DNA of 64,000 nucleotides, taken from positions 1 to 64,000 of the forward strand of contig NZ_PEND01000005.1 of NCBI RefSeq assembly GCF_002844195.1, written 5' to 3'. Position 1 is the stretch's first letter, and every line of letters begins with the position of its first letter. Below, one piece after another: positions 17,829 through 27,620 of the stretch. Both the position numbers and the translations under genes were made by a program. The notes below the pieces were generated by a model. That model was not told where the DNA came from. It ran no database searches and saw nothing but the letters and a program-made list of their open reading frames with translations. Source of the DNA: Halegenticoccus soli (GTDB lineage: Archaea; Halobacteriota; Halobacteria; Halobacteriales; Haloferacaceae).

Positions 17829-19238
17829 ATGGCTTCCAGTAGGTGGTATCGATTCGCGAGCGCAGGAGGAACCGTCGTCGCCGTCCTCTTCGCTCTTCAC
17901 GTCTCGAATCAACGGGTCGTTCAGGAACTAGTGACGTTGATCCCAGTAGTCGGCCAACTGCCGGTAGTCGAGATGGCCCCGAAGTCGTTATTGTTGCCAG
18001 CGACAGCGGTACTCACCGTCGTGACGGTCGTTCTCATGCCGCTTTTCAAACCACAACCGAGGCGCACTATGGACGTGATCCTATTGACTCAGAGGCGGTT
18101 GCTTATCGGAGTGTTCGCGCTCACGACGATCGGCTTCTTCGATTACACGTTTCGATTGCCGCGATTGATACTCGTCCTAACAGCCGTATTGCTTCTTGCC
18201 GTGTTGCCGGCGTGGTTCGTCGTCCTTCGAAGGTGGGTTCGAACTACAAAAGACCGCACGATCATCATTAGCGACACCAACGAGAATGTCCGGATGATCC
18301 TCCGCCTTGTCGACGTTCCTGTCATCGGATACGTTTCTCCGAGCGAACCGCCAGTCAGCTCCAACGATGAGGGTGCAGCCACGGCGGCATACCCAGACGG
18401 CGGCCAAGCAATTGTTGCGGATCCGCTCACCGACCTTGAACACCTCGGTGGTCTTTCGCGACTTGAGAACGTCTTCATTGAGCACGATGTCGACACCGCG
18501 ATCCTCGCGTTCACTCAATCAAGAAGCCAGGAATTCTTTGGCGTCCTCGACACCTGTTACAGACATGGCGTGACGGCAAAGGTTCATCGCGACCATGCAA
18601 GTGACGTGCTGACCGGCGGTACACTCTCGGCGGGGGAACTACTCAAGGTCGATCTGTCGCCGCTCGACTGGCAGGATCAGGCCGTAAAGCGCGTGTTCGA
18701 CGTTTCCTTCGCGGCCACCGGACTGCTCGTTCTGTCACCGTTCATCCTCCTCATCGCGCTTTGCGTCAAGCTCGACAGTCCCGGTCCAGTGTTCTACGGG
18801 CAGCGGCGGACAGCGGAGTTTGGCGACACGTTCCGGGTTTACAAGTTTCGAACCATGCTTCCCAACAGTGAGTCGACGACGCCGGTCGACGATGAGGAGA
18901 ACGATCGCATCACTCGGGTCGGCCGCATCCTGCGCAAGACACACCTCGACGAAATCCCACAGCTCTGGTCAATTCTGACCGGTAAAATGAGCGTCGTCGG
19001 ACCACGCGCCGTATGGACGGACGAAGAAGAGGAGATTGAGCAGGAGACCGAAGAGTGGAGAAAGAGATGGTTCGTGAAGCCCGGCCTCACGGGCCTCGCA
19101 CAGATTCACGACGTTTCGAGCACACAACCCACCGCGAAGCTCCGGTACGACCTTGAGTACATAAAGCGCCAGTCTTTCTGGTTCGACCTAAAGATCGTGT
19201 TCCGGCAGATCTGGAAAATCGTCCGTGAGTTCATGTGA
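17829..19238 (+). CDS. Undecaprenyl-phosphate-type sugar phosphotransferase (WbaP/WcaJ family)
   Basis: 469 residues. The N-terminal half has four or five hydrophobic segments and a degenerate nucleotide-binding-like domain (about 145-265). The C-terminal half (about 275-469) is the bacterial sugar transferase catalytic domain: [14 protein letters not shown] membrane re-entrant helix, [31 protein letters not shown] and [10 protein letters not shown]. These enzymes start glycan assembly by moving a sugar phosphate onto a polyprenyl-phosphate carrier on the cytoplasmic face. It is likely the priming enzyme of this locus. Its stop codon lies a few bases from the remnant of a tnpB element. Confidence 0.9.
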   Translation: MASSRWYRFASAGGTVVAVLFALHVSNQRVVQELVTLIPVVGQLPVVEMAPKSLLLPATAVLTVVTVVLMPLFKPQPRRTMDVILLTQRRLLIGVFALTTIGFFDYTFRLPRLILVLTAVLLLAVLPAWFVVLRRWVRTTKDRTIIISDTNENVRMILRLVDVPVIGYVSPSEPPVSSNDEGAATAAYPDGGQAIVADPLTDLEHLGGLSRLENVFIEHDVDTAILAFTQSRSQEFFGVLDTCYRHGVTAKVHRDHASDVLTGGTLSAGELLKVDLSPLDWQDQAVKRVFDVSFAATGLLVLSPFILLIALCVKLDSPGPVFYGQRRTAEFGDTFRVYKFRTMLPNSESTTPVDDEENDRITRVGRILRKTHLDEIPQLWSILTGKMSVVGPRAVWTDEEEEIEQETEEWRKRWFVKPGLTGLAQIHDVSSTQPTAKLRYDLEYIKRQSFWFDLKIVFRQIWKIVREFM

Positions 19239-19797
19239 ATTCCCCCCCCCTCGTGCTTGAGGGGAGGACTTCCTGCTTCCACGACATGCTTTGTAGACAC
19301 AACAGTGTCCACAGGGAGCGCAGTCTCCACAGGCATTGCTTCGGAGTGTCCCACTTCTACCATCTTGAGACTGCGAGAAATGATATCCACGCCGCATTCG
19401 CGTCTCTGTCCGCCTCGAATCCGCAGGCAGGACAGGAGTGTTCACGGACCCACTGCGGCTTATCCGTCGAAACGCTACAGGATGCACAGACCTTGGTCGT
19501 TCCACGCGGATTCACGGCGATAAAATGTGTTCATTCGCGTTCACACTTGTACTCGAGCATTCGCAGAAACGTTCCCCACGCCGCACCTGCGTGGTTCCGG
19601 CAGTTCGACGGGGGTTCCATCAACCCCTTCGCGTTCAAGTCCTCGACCGCTACGAGGTCGTACCCCCGAGCGTAGTACGCTAAGAGCGTGTGCAGGAAGA
19701 CACGACGCTTTCGCTTCAAGTCGGCGTAGCACTTTGCTACTCGTCGATCTTCTCCCGGATGAACGACGAGAGATTTAGGTGTTGTTTCTGAATTCAC
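19239..19797 (-). pseudogene. Decayed tnpB (IS200/IS605, IS1341-type) C-terminal fragment
   Basis: The minus strand encodes the C-terminal half of a TnpB nuclease. Seen: VAVEDLN with the RuvC-II Glu, WGTFLRMLEYK, NPRGTTKVCASC, SCPACGFEADRDANAA (zinc ribbon and RuvC-III Asp), and a tail with PVETALPVDT and VVEAGSPPLK. It is broken three ways. The N-terminal half is missing, there is an in-frame TGA at 19531-19533 just before the THFIAVNPRG stretch, and there is a frameshift near 19390-19395. It cannot make an active protein. It lies directly against the sugar-transferase stop codon. Confidence 0.9.
19242..19264. mobile_element. Terminal C-tract and hairpin of the tnpB remnant
   Basis: A run of nine C (19242-19250) leads into a perfect stem CCCCTC (19247-19252)/GAGGGG (19259-19264) with a 6-nt loop. 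Position and structure fit the subterminal hairpin at the right end of IS200/IS605-type elements, which lack terminal inverted repeats. Confidence 0.5.
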
Positions 19798-20177
19798 TCG
19801 TCTTGGTCTTCACGGATGGTCATTGTTTTTCGCTTCACTGTCTGCATACACTGCATCAAATACGTCGTAAGTACATCGATAGTACATTGTGGGCCTATGC
19901 CTACCGTGGCACAGTGTATGAAAACCGTACGGTGCTGTGTCCCTATCTCAACGAGCGGTGAAGCCGCAAGTAAGAAGAAGACTTAGCGCCTCAATTCAAT
20001 TAAATAGCATCGCTATAATTTTGAGTCTGATCGATTCGTAAACACCACATTCTCCGACGCTAAATGTGCTTGGAGGCACTTGTTTTAACTCTAATTTCAA
20101 ACAAACTCACTAATTAGTTTACTGGTGCCATTACAAAAATAGATATGTAAGAATCTTTTATCAGTCGAAATGGTCGA
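19798..20177. other. AT-rich intergenic tract beside the tnpB remnant
   Basis: No convincing gene. The stretch 19980-20170 is markedly AT-rich compared with the rest of the window. It may contain the lost left half of the IS element and the 3' flank of the glycosyltransferase gene. No hairpin strong enough to call a terminator was seen. Confidence 0.4.
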
Positions 20178-21296
20178 TTAGATGTCGTTACTCACCACGT
20201 CGCGATAGACGGCTTCAGTTCCTTCGAGCATCCGCTCTGTGGTGAAGCGCCGCTCGACACGTTCTCTTGCGTTCGCTCCATAAATGTCCCGCCGGTCGGG
20301 TTCCGCGAGCAATTCATTGATCGCGTTAGCGAGGGAGGCGGCGTCCTTCGGCGGGACGGTCAGTCCCGTCTCGCCGTCCTTGCTCACCCACGGAACGCCC
20401 GTTGGAAGGGAGGTATTGATGACCGGCGTGCCGGTCGCCATCGCTTCGAGTTGGACGACCCCAAACGCTTCGCTCGGTGCGATCGAGGGAAGAACAAATA
20501 TGTCCGCTGCTTCGTAACAGTACCGCAGCAGTTCCTGTGACACCTTTCCAAGGAACGTAATATCGTCGTCCACACCGCGATCACGCATCCGACGTTCGAG
20601 CGCCTCGCGCCGGTCTCCGTCGCCGACCACGAGAAGATCAGCGTCGACCTGCACCATCGCGTCGATCAGGTACTTAACCCCCTTATAGTAGCTCAGCCGG
20701 CCGACGAACAGGAGGGTGGGACGAGACGGATCAACTGGCAGGTCGTATGTCGGGCCAGCGTAGTCTCCAAACGCGTCTAGATCGATGGAAAGGGGGACAA
20801 CCTCGCACTTATCGCTGAACGGTTTGAGGTGTTCAGAGTGCTGGAGGAGGTTCGGCGAAGTGACGATAATACGGTCGGCACGTTCGAGCAAGCGGTACAA
20901 AAGTGGTCTGTATGCTTTCAGCGCTGTCGCTTGCTTTACAATGTCGCTGTGGTAGGTGACGACGATAGGAGGTCGGTGTGATCCTGTCAGTAATTGCGAA
21001 ACAACAGCGGTCGGATTCGGGAGGTGAATATGGAGGAGATCTGCATTGCGACTGGCGTCCCGGAGATGGTAGGGGAACGTTGGGCAAATCGGCACCGATT
21101 GGACGGTGGCGACGGTCGCTACTTTGACGACTGGAACACCGTGGATTCGCTCGCGTGTTCCTCTCCCTTTGCGAACGGACGCTAGTACCTGAACGGTATG
21201 CCCAGAGCCGTGAAAGCCTTCTGCGAGCGTCTGTACTACCTGTTCGAGACCGCCGACCTCTGGATAGTAAAACTTGCTTATCTGCTGAATATTCAT
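20178..21296 (-). CDS. GT4-family glycosyltransferase
   Basis: 372 residues with the GT-B fold. The N-terminal acceptor domain begins IQQISKFYYPEVGGLEQVV. The C-terminal nucleotide-sugar domain includes LFVGRLSYYKGV and the family E-x7-E motif in SEAFGVVQLEAM. GT4 enzymes retain anomeric configuration and use UDP- or GDP-sugars. It acts in the cytoplasm on the lipid-linked glycan. It is downstream of, and in the same direction as, the Wzy-like gene at 21382. Codon and base use are less GC-rich than in genes outside 19.8-23.0 kb, suggesting separate acquisition. Confidence 0.88.
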   Translation of the reverse strand: MNIQQISKFYYPEVGGLEQVVQTLAEGFHGSGHTVQVLASVRKGRGTRERIHGVPVVKVATVATVQSVPICPTFPYHLRDASRNADLLHIHLPNPTAVVSQLLTGSHRPPIVVTYHSDIVKQATALKAYRPLLYRLLERADRIIVTSPNLLQHSEHLKPFSDKCEVVPLSIDLDAFGDYAGPTYDLPVDPSRPTLLFVGRLSYYKGVKYLIDAMVQVDADLLVVGDGDRREALERRMRDRGVDDDITFLGKVSQELLRYCYEAADIFVLPSIAPSEAFGVVQLEAMATGTPVINTSLPTGVPWVSKDGETGLTVPPKDAASLANAINELLAEPDRRDIYGANARERVERRFTTERMLEGTEAVYRDVVSNDI

Positions 21297-21381
21297 GAGT
21301 AGTTGTGACAGTTCGGTTTCCTCATGAGTAACTTAGGTAATTTATGCTGCTTGTTGGTGTCTGGTGGGTTTCCTACATCTT

Positions 21382-22842
21382 TCATTGTCGATTACTCCAC
21401 GTTTCGAGCTTTCGATTGGCTTGAAGCCGACTTGTTAGCGACGATACACTGGTCACCTCGTCGAGAGGTGGTGACCCGTCGAGGATGAGATAGCCGAAGA
21501 CGATTGCTCCACATACGGCGATGAAAGTGTATTGGAACAACGTGTATGCCTCGAACATCTGATGGATCGCGCATCCCGATGCGAACGCGAGTATCCCTGC
21601 ATCGACGCCCGGCTTGCGGAACACACCGTCAAGGACGCTCCCAAAGGTGAGAACCAGATACGCAAATCCGCCGAGCAGGCCCGCTCGGAGGAAAATTGAT
21701 ATATATGAATTGTGGGGGCTAAAACCACGGAACTGGGTGAGGTATGGCTCAAGTGGTTCGCTTGGGTCGATGAGTCCAGCACCGAAGAGAGACGGGTCAT
21801 TGAGAATCGCTTGAAGACCCGCTCCCCAGAGCGTGAACCGTCCGTTGGAGCTGATACCAATAAGTGACAAAAATATGGCCAATAAGAACAGCCCGGTCAT
21901 GCCGATAATCGCTGTAAATCCGATAGGGAGGGCGTTGCGCCCAAACAGAACATAAACCCCGTACAGTGAGAGCGCAATCCCGGCGGCGAGCCATCCCGCC
22001 CGGCTATACGATAGATAGAGGCCGAAGCCATTGAGCAGGAACATCATTCCGGGCAGGATCCAGACGGCGGGAACCGAACTGTCGGCGTAGGACCGGTATG
22101 CTGCAAGTGCGGCTGCAACCGTACCCGCGAACGTGAGTCCGCCAGTCGTGTTTGGATTCGGAAAGATTGACTGTAGATACCGAAACTCGAATCCAATAAG
22201 GGGCATTGTCGTTTGGGTTCCCCACAGTTGAAAGGACAAGCCGAACAGCGTGTACTCCCCGAAAAGATACATTGGTAGGCTAAGCGTGACGACGGTGGCA
22301 GAGAGCACGCTAATTGTCCAGAAGAACGCGTCCCGGGACACGTATCGCGGGAAAACAAATAACGCTAATCCCATTAGAGTGCCGGATTTGATTGCAAACC
22401 TAACGAGACCGCTGCCGACGGCTATGTTCGGAAGATGCGAAAAGAAGGCGCCAAGCATGATTGCAAAGGCCAATAGGTAGACAATATTCCGTCTGAAGAA
22501 TTCAAGCGGCTCTGCGTTCGCGGCGAGCACAAAGAGTAACAGCAAATACACAATCCCAAATTTCGCTACTCGTCCAGGATTTGCTACCCCAGATTCATTC
22601 ACCGCTAATAACGCCCCGATAAGCAATAGACATACTAAAATATACGGGATAAGCCAGGTTAGAGCAAACGTGAAATTCAAATTATTTGTTCGGTATGCAT
22701 GCCAGGCAAACCCGATTGCAGCAAACACGAAGAAGGCATAAAGGAGGTTGCTTAGCGTAAGCCACTTTGCTTCAAATGAAGTGTCCATAAGGATAACACT
22801 TGCAAGGAGGACTATGCTAAAGAAATTCAGGAGCTGCTTCAT
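21382..22842 (-). CDS. O-antigen ligase/Wzy-like membrane protein (second copy)
   Basis: 486 residues, very hydrophobic, with twelve or so predicted transmembrane segments. The extracytoplasmic loop contains the FSPHNSYIS tract typical of Wzy_C proteins. It has the same general role as the gene at 11201 but is not close in sequence, so the locus carries two different polymerase/ligase candidates. The gene is clearly less GC-rich than its surroundings. It probably forms a transcription unit with the glycosyltransferase at 20178, which follows after 85 bp. Confidence 0.8.
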   Translation of the reverse strand: MKQLLNFFSIVLLASVILMDTSFEAKWLTLSNLLYAFFVFAAIGFAWHAYRTNNLNFTFALTWLIPYILVCLLLIGALLAVNESGVANPGRVAKFGIVYLLLLFVLAANAEPLEFFRRNIVYLLAFAIMLGAFFSHLPNIAVGSGLVRFAIKSGTLMGLALFVFPRYVSRDAFFWTISVLSATVVTLSLPMYLFGEYTLFGLSFQLWGTQTTMPLIGFEFRYLQSIFPNPNTTGGLTFAGTVAAALAAYRSYADSSVPAVWILPGMMFLLNGFGLYLSYSRAGWLAAGIALSLYGVYVLFGRNALPIGFTAIIGMTGLFLLAIFLSLIGISSNGRFTLWGAGLQAILNDPSLFGAGLIDPSEPLEPYLTQFRGFSPHNSYISIFLRAGLLGGFAYLVLTFGSVLDGVFRKPGVDAGILAFASGCAIHQMFEAYTLFQYTFIAVCGAIVFGYLILDGSPPLDEVTSVSSLTSRLQANRKLETWSNRQ

Positions 22843-23064
22843 TACCTTTCACATGAGATTTCGAAACAAGGGACATAAACATGTTGGCCAAACCAATACT
22901 TATCCCAACATATAATATTCATATCAAATGATGCGTTCTGGCAAACCGGTCAAACAGGCCATAGTATACTACCAATGTTGGAGGTAAGGAAGTAGTTGTA
23001 TTTATACTTCCATGAGGCACTATCAGCCGAATCGACTTTATACGAGCGATTACCCATAGTCGTT

Positions 23065-23886
23065 ATGGATCGTGACCTCATCGTCGCCTTCGTTGCGGGA
23101 CTTCTACAGGGAATCTTCGAGTGGCTTCCTATCTCCAGCGAAGGGAACCTTGCAATCGCTTTAACGGCCATAGGGTCGAGCCCAGAGGCTGCCGTTGCAT
23201 ACGCCCTCTTTTTACACCTTGGAACAGCATTGTCGGCCACCGTTTATTACCGAACTGAACTCCTTTCGGTTCTCCGAGTAATCCCTTCTTGGCGGCTAGA
23301 AGAAGCGTTCGACGCTGAATCGTCGACGCTTTCGTTCCTCGTCATTGCGACAATCGCGACTGGGATGATCGGCGTCCCGGCCTACCTCATTCTCGGCCAT
23401 CTCATCTCTGAACTAACAGGGGGCGCGTTCGTTGCAGTCATTGGCCTTCTTCTCGTTGGAACCGGGCTCCTCCAGCGGTTCGCTGGATCACTCCAACTGG
23501 GCAACCGCTCCCGCCCAGACTTCATTGATGCTGTCATCGTCGGCGCACTCCAGGGACTTGCGATCCTTCCTGGTGTATCGCGCTCTGGAACGACCGCGAG
23601 CGCGCTGCTCTTGCGGGGTCATGACGGCCCCGCATCGTTCCGCCTCTCGTTTCTCCTCTCAATTCCAGCTGCAATCGGCGGCGGTGTTGTCGCCGTCCTC
23701 GACTCGGGCGGCCTTCCGGAGCTCTCGCTTCAGGCCGCCCTCGTGGCCCTTGCCACCGCAACTGTCGTCGGATATGTCACGATTGATGCCTTGATGCGAC
23801 TTGTCCGCCGCGTTCCCTTCTGGGGCGTTTGTGTGGGCCTCGGCAGCCTCGCTATTATCGGCGGAATCGGGTTGCTCGTCGTCTGA
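23065..23886 (+). CDS. uppP: UppP/BacA-like polyprenyl-diphosphate phosphatase
   Basis: 273 residues from ATG 23065 (MDRDLIVAFVAG). Both conserved family boxes are seen: LLQGIFEWLPISSEGN near the N-terminus (catalytic Glu and Ser region) and ALQGLAILPGVSRSGTT around residues 161-177. About eight transmembrane helices. The family dephosphorylates the polyprenyl-diphosphate carrier left after glycan transfer so that it can be reused. In archaea the carrier would be dolichyl-type, which is an inference. Its position inside the glycan locus supports carrier recycling. Confidence 0.88.
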   Translation: MDRDLIVAFVAGLLQGIFEWLPISSEGNLAIALTAIGSSPEAAVAYALFLHLGTALSATVYYRTELLSVLRVIPSWRLEEAFDAESSTLSFLVIATIATGMIGVPAYLILGHLISELTGGAFVAVIGLLLVGTGLLQRFAGSLQLGNRSRPDFIDAVIVGALQGLAILPGVSRSGTTASALLLRGHDGPASFRLSFLLSIPAAIGGGVVAVLDSGGLPELSLQAALVALATATVVGYVTIDALMRLVRRVPFWGVCVGLGSLAIIGGIGLLVV

Positions 23887-23921
23887 CCCCTCTTTATTTA
23901 GTTCGTCTCTTTGCCGCTGTG

Positions 23922-25040
23922 TCAGCGCTTCACTTCCCGCGCAGCGCTCTTGTATACCGCGGCTGTCTGTCTTGCGGTACGGTCCCACGTGAACATCTTT
24001 GCTCGTTCACGTCCTCGCTGTACGAGTCGGTCTCGGTAGGTGGTGTTGCTGAGCGTGCGTTCTAGCCCCTCCGCGATCGAGTCGATGTCCGTGGGATCGA
24101 CGAGACATGCAGCGTCGCCGGCAACTTCCGCCATGGCCCCCCGGTCGGAGGTGACAACCGGTGCGCCGGCACTCATCGCCTCGAGGATCGGCAGCCCAAA
24201 CCCTTCATAGAGCGATGGGAAGGCAAACGTTGCCGCGTTACGATACAGCCACCCCAACTCCTCGTCGGAGACGAAACCGAGCGTCTGAACCCCTTCGCCC
24301 GGTTCGAATGCCGCGTCGGCGAACACGCGCTTGGTCGGCCCGACAAGCGTAAGCGATGCCGGGTCGGCGACTCGTTTCCGGTATCGACCGTAGGCGTCGA
24401 CCAGCCGTCGGAGGTTTTTCCTGGGGTTCATCGAACCAACAGACAGGATATACTCACTGGGCTGTATGCCCTCGACAGGCAGAGCATCCTCGATGGGGAC
24501 GTCCTCTGGAGGCGGCGTCAGACCGTTGTGAACGGCGACCGTTTTCCCCGCGGCCTGCGGGTAACGGTCGATGATTTCGTCGCGGGCGAACCTTGAGACG
24601 GTGATGATCCGATCAGAAACGCGGACAGCTAATGGCGTCAAAACGCGGTACAGCGCCGCGTAACTCCGCGAAAACCACTCCGGGTGAACCACAGGCGAGA
24701 TGTCGTGGATTGTCGTCACGAGCGGAATGCGAGCTAGTACTGGTGGCTGTCCTGCCGGAGTATGGAACACATCGACATCGGCACGGCCAAGTTTGCGTGG
24801 AAGCACCACCTGCTCCCACAGGTGGGCTCTCGGGCCGCTGTGGGCCGGTGCAGGCACTCCGGCGCTGGTCACGTTGTCGTGAGCATCAAGCTTGTCAGGG
24901 ACCGAGTTGACCCCGAAGAGGACGAACTCTGTGTCCGATCCTTCCTTTTCTGCAAGCGCCGCGATGAGCTTTCGGGTGTACCGGCTTACCCCCGCCGGAT
25001 TTGGTTTCGTCAGTGCTCGGGCGTTGATGCCGATTCTCAT
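23922..25040 (-). CDS. GT4-family glycosyltransferase (mannosyltransferase-like)
   Basis: 372 residues in GT-B fold, beginning MRIGINARALTKPNPAGVSRYTR. It has LSVGSMNPRKNLRRLVDAY at the start of the donor-binding domain and the E-x7-E motif in YEGFGLPILEAM. This is the subtype often annotated as mannosyltransferase, but donor specificity cannot be read from motifs. Its start overlaps by four bases with the stop of the glycosyltransferase gene at 25037, so the two are co-translated. Confidence 0.88.
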   Translation of the reverse strand: MRIGINARALTKPNPAGVSRYTRKLIAALAEKEGSDTEFVLFGVNSVPDKLDAHDNVTSAGVPAPAHSGPRAHLWEQVVLPRKLGRADVDVFHTPAGQPPVLARIPLVTTIHDISPVVHPEWFSRSYAALYRVLTPLAVRVSDRIITVSRFARDEIIDRYPQAAGKTVAVHNGLTPPPEDVPIEDALPVEGIQPSEYILSVGSMNPRKNLRRLVDAYGRYRKRVADPASLTLVGPTKRVFADAAFEPGEGVQTLGFVSDEELGWLYRNAATFAFPSLYEGFGLPILEAMSAGAPVVTSDRGAMAEVAGDAACLVDPTDIDSIAEGLERTLSNTTYRDRLVQRGRERAKMFTWDRTARQTAAVYKSAAREVKR

Positions 25041-26161
25041 GTTGTCACCCGTTCGACGACGTTCCGAATGTTCTCTTTGAACGCTTCTCGGGTGAATGGA
25101 AGTTTTGTGGCTTGAAAACGGCCTCTAATCTCTCGCTGGAGCTTCGGATCGGAGAGGACCCGATCGATCTTCGTCACTGCCTCCTCTGGCGAGTTGTAGA
25201 GGAGCCGGGGATCCTCAGCGAGGATCTCTCGTTGGCCGCCGCTGTCAGGTGCGAATGGAATTGTCCCGCCGGCGAGCAACTCTGCGACCGCGATTCCGAA
25301 GTGCTCGTACGGTCGCCCGTGGAGGCCGTAGCGGTGGTTCGCGATCAGTTCGAGCAGGTGTTCGTGCTCTACGGCCCCCTCGACGCGGACGAATCCGAGC
25401 TCGTCCGCCCGCTCTCTGACCTGGTCGCAGTACTCGCCATCGGTCGTCGGACCGACGACGTGGAGGTGCACGTCGTGTCCGCGCTCGCGGAGCGTGGCGA
25501 TGATTTCGACGTTCCGCAGGACGCGCTTGCTCGGTCCGATCCGGCCGATCGTCAGGAATCCCGGCTCGCGGTCCTCCCACGGACGCGAGGGGAACTGCGA
25601 CGTGTTGACCGGCGGGTACACGACCTCCGCGGTCGCGCCGTACACGTCTTCGACGACGTCCGCCGTCCACTCCGAGTTCGCGAGCAACACAGCCGATCTG
25701 ACGCTCGACACGTCGATCCCGGCGAGGGTTCGGCAGGCGGCGTCGTACGCCCTGTGCGCCGGGTCGACCTTGTCGATGCCGGGGTCGGCCGCGGCGAACT
25801 GCGGACTGTGAACGTACTGGACGGACGGCGTTTCGAAAGCGAACTCGTTTTTCGTGCTGAGTACCAGATCGAACTCGTCCTCGCGGCGGCGAACGTACCG
25901 GCCGAGGAGCGCGGCCTGTAGCTTGAGCAGCCGATGGCCGGCCGCCTCGCGTACTCTCGGCCCCAGCGCGCCGGCCAGCTCGATCCGAACGTCGGTCACG
26001 TCGGTCCGGAAGTACTCGTTCAGCGCGTCGAGGTCGGGTCGGTCGAGCGCGAACAGCGTGAGCTCGTGCTCCGACTGGAGCGCTTCGAGCGCGTGCATGC
26101 ACACCGATTCGGCGCCCCCGCGTATCGCGAGATTCGGATGGACTACCGCGATCTCGGCCAT
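25037..26161 (-). CDS. GT4-family glycosyltransferase (ALG11-like)
   Basis: 374 residues. It starts MAEIAVVHPNLAIRGGAESV, the glycine-rich acceptor loop of GT4 proteins, and later shows LTIGRIGPSKRVLRNVEII. The donor-site acidic pair lies in YEHFGIAVAELLAGG. The combination with VQYVHSPQF resembles the ALG11 branch that extends mannose chains on lipid carriers. It is the first gene of a two-gene unit with the glycosyltransferase at 23922 and ends the polysaccharide locus on this side. Confidence 0.85.
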   Translation of the reverse strand: MAEIAVVHPNLAIRGGAESVCMHALEALQSEHELTLFALDRPDLDALNEYFRTDVTDVRIELAGALGPRVREAAGHRLLKLQAALLGRYVRRREDEFDLVLSTKNEFAFETPSVQYVHSPQFAAADPGIDKVDPAHRAYDAACRTLAGIDVSSVRSAVLLANSEWTADVVEDVYGATAEVVYPPVNTSQFPSRPWEDREPGFLTIGRIGPSKRVLRNVEIIATLRERGHDVHLHVVGPTTDGEYCDQVRERADELGFVRVEGAVEHEHLLELIANHRYGLHGRPYEHFGIAVAELLAGGTIPFAPDSGGQREILAEDPRLLYNSPEEAVTKIDRVLSDPKLQREIRGRFQATKLPFTREAFKENIRNVVERVTT

Positions 26162-26461
26162 GTGGGGTTCCGTTGTTCAGCAGCGCATAATATCGTTGCG
26201 GGCGAACCGTACGCACCCGCTCCCCGGTCGTCGTGGCTGAAACGTTCCGAGGGAGGACGTCTCCGGACTGAACGCCCGACTATCCACGACGGCCGTTATC
26301 AGACAGGCATCGATGCCCAACTCAGCTGGAAACCTGAGTCGGTCTCGGGCGTCGATCGACCGCGAGCGAGCGAATTTTTGCTCATACGCCAGCAACTGAT
26401 ATAGATCGGATCTCGCTACGCTTCCCACAGGATTATTCGGCAAGAACGCGTACCTGCTCGT
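26162..26461. other. Divergent intergenic region
   Basis: About 300 bp between the leftward glycosyltransferase operon and the rightward VOC gene. I see no gene; both promoters must lie here. AACTGATATAG around 26394-26404 is the only TATA-like candidate near the VOC side, about 60 nt before its start. Confidence 0.35.
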
Positions 26462-27397
26462 GTGCCAACACCCACCCCCGGCATCCACCACGTGACCGCC
26501 ATCGGAAGCGACCCCGGGCGAAATCTCGAGTTCTATACGCGGACGCTCGGACTCCGCCTGGTGAAACGGAGCGTGAACCAGGACGACGTGTCGGTCTATC
26601 ACCTGTTCTACGGCGATCACGGCGGCACTCCCGGGACGAGCATGACGTTCTTCCCGTATCCCGACGCCCGCTCCGGACGAGTCGGTACCGGCCAGGTCAG
26701 CACGGTCGCGTTCCTCGTTCCGGAGGACTCGGTCGACTACTGGACCGATCGGCTCGCCGACGCCGGGGTCGACGCCGATGAACCCCGCGAGCGGTTCGGC
26801 GACACCGTCCTCCCGTTTCGGGACCCCGACGGTCTCCCGCTCGAACTGGTAGCGCGTGCGGACGCACCCCGAGGCCGTCCGCCGGATGGCCCCGTCCCCG
26901 ACGAACACGCGGTCCGCGGGTTCTTCGGCGTGACGCTCTCGCTGACGACCGCTACTCCGACCGCAGATCTCCTGCAGACGATGGGGTACGACGAGGCCGA
27001 CGCCAAGCGCGACCGCCAGCGCTACGTCGCCGACGGCGACCTGGGATACGTCGTCGATATCCTCGAAGACCCGCAGGCCCCTCGAGGCCAGCCTGGCGCC
27101 GGTACCGTCCACCACGTGGCGTTCCAGGTGACCGAGACCGAGCAACCCGAGTGGCGCGACGTTCTGATCGAACGGGGCCTCAGACCGACGAGCGTCATCG
27201 ATCGCAAGTGGTTCAAGTCGGTCTACGCTCGCACGCGCGGCGGTGTCCTCTTCGAGTTCGCCACCAAGTCGCCCGGATACACAGTCGACGAAGACCTCGC
27301 CGACCTGGGTGAGCGGCTGGTGCTGCCCGAGTGGTTGGAGAGTCGGCGAAACGAAATCGAATCGGGTCTCCCGGAACTACCGGTCGAGTCCGGATGA
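26462..27397 (+). CDS. VOC-family ring-cleaving dioxygenase-like protein
   Basis: 311 residues from a GTG start. It consists of two glyoxalase/dioxygenase (VOC) modules. The first begins GIHHVTAIGSD and contains FYTRTLGLRLVK; the second has TVHHVAFQV (around residues 215-223). Metal ligands are expected from the two HH motifs and a Glu such as that in GVLFEFATK. This architecture and length match MhqO/LinE-like ring-cleaving dioxygenases that act on hydroquinones, though many members have unknown substrates. It stands alone, upstream of an amidase, 8 kb from the catabolic island. Confidence 0.82.
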   Translation: MPTPTPGIHHVTAIGSDPGRNLEFYTRTLGLRLVKRSVNQDDVSVYHLFYGDHGGTPGTSMTFFPYPDARSGRVGTGQVSTVAFLVPEDSVDYWTDRLADAGVDADEPRERFGDTVLPFRDPDGLPLELVARADAPRGRPPDGPVPDEHAVRGFFGVTLSLTTATPTADLLQTMGYDEADAKRDRQRYVADGDLGYVVDILEDPQAPRGQPGAGTVHHVAFQVTETEQPEWRDVLIERGLRPTSVIDRKWFKSVYARTRGGVLFEFATKSPGYTVDEDLADLGERLVLPEWLESRRNEIESGLPELPVESG

Positions 27398-27620
27398 TCT
27401 ATCAGATTGTTGTCTATTTCTCGGACGGGCCACTACAATCTCGGCCAGTCGCGGTTCGTCGAACGGCGGCCCGCAATATCGCCATGGACGAACCAGGTGC
27501 ACCCGCTTCACAGTTGACGCTTCAGAGGAACTCTGCGTGGGGAATTCGCGGTCTCTGTGAAGCCGCTACCTGCACCCTTATGTCATTCGGTAACGTACCA
27601 CGATGTGGTGCAGAGGGAAG

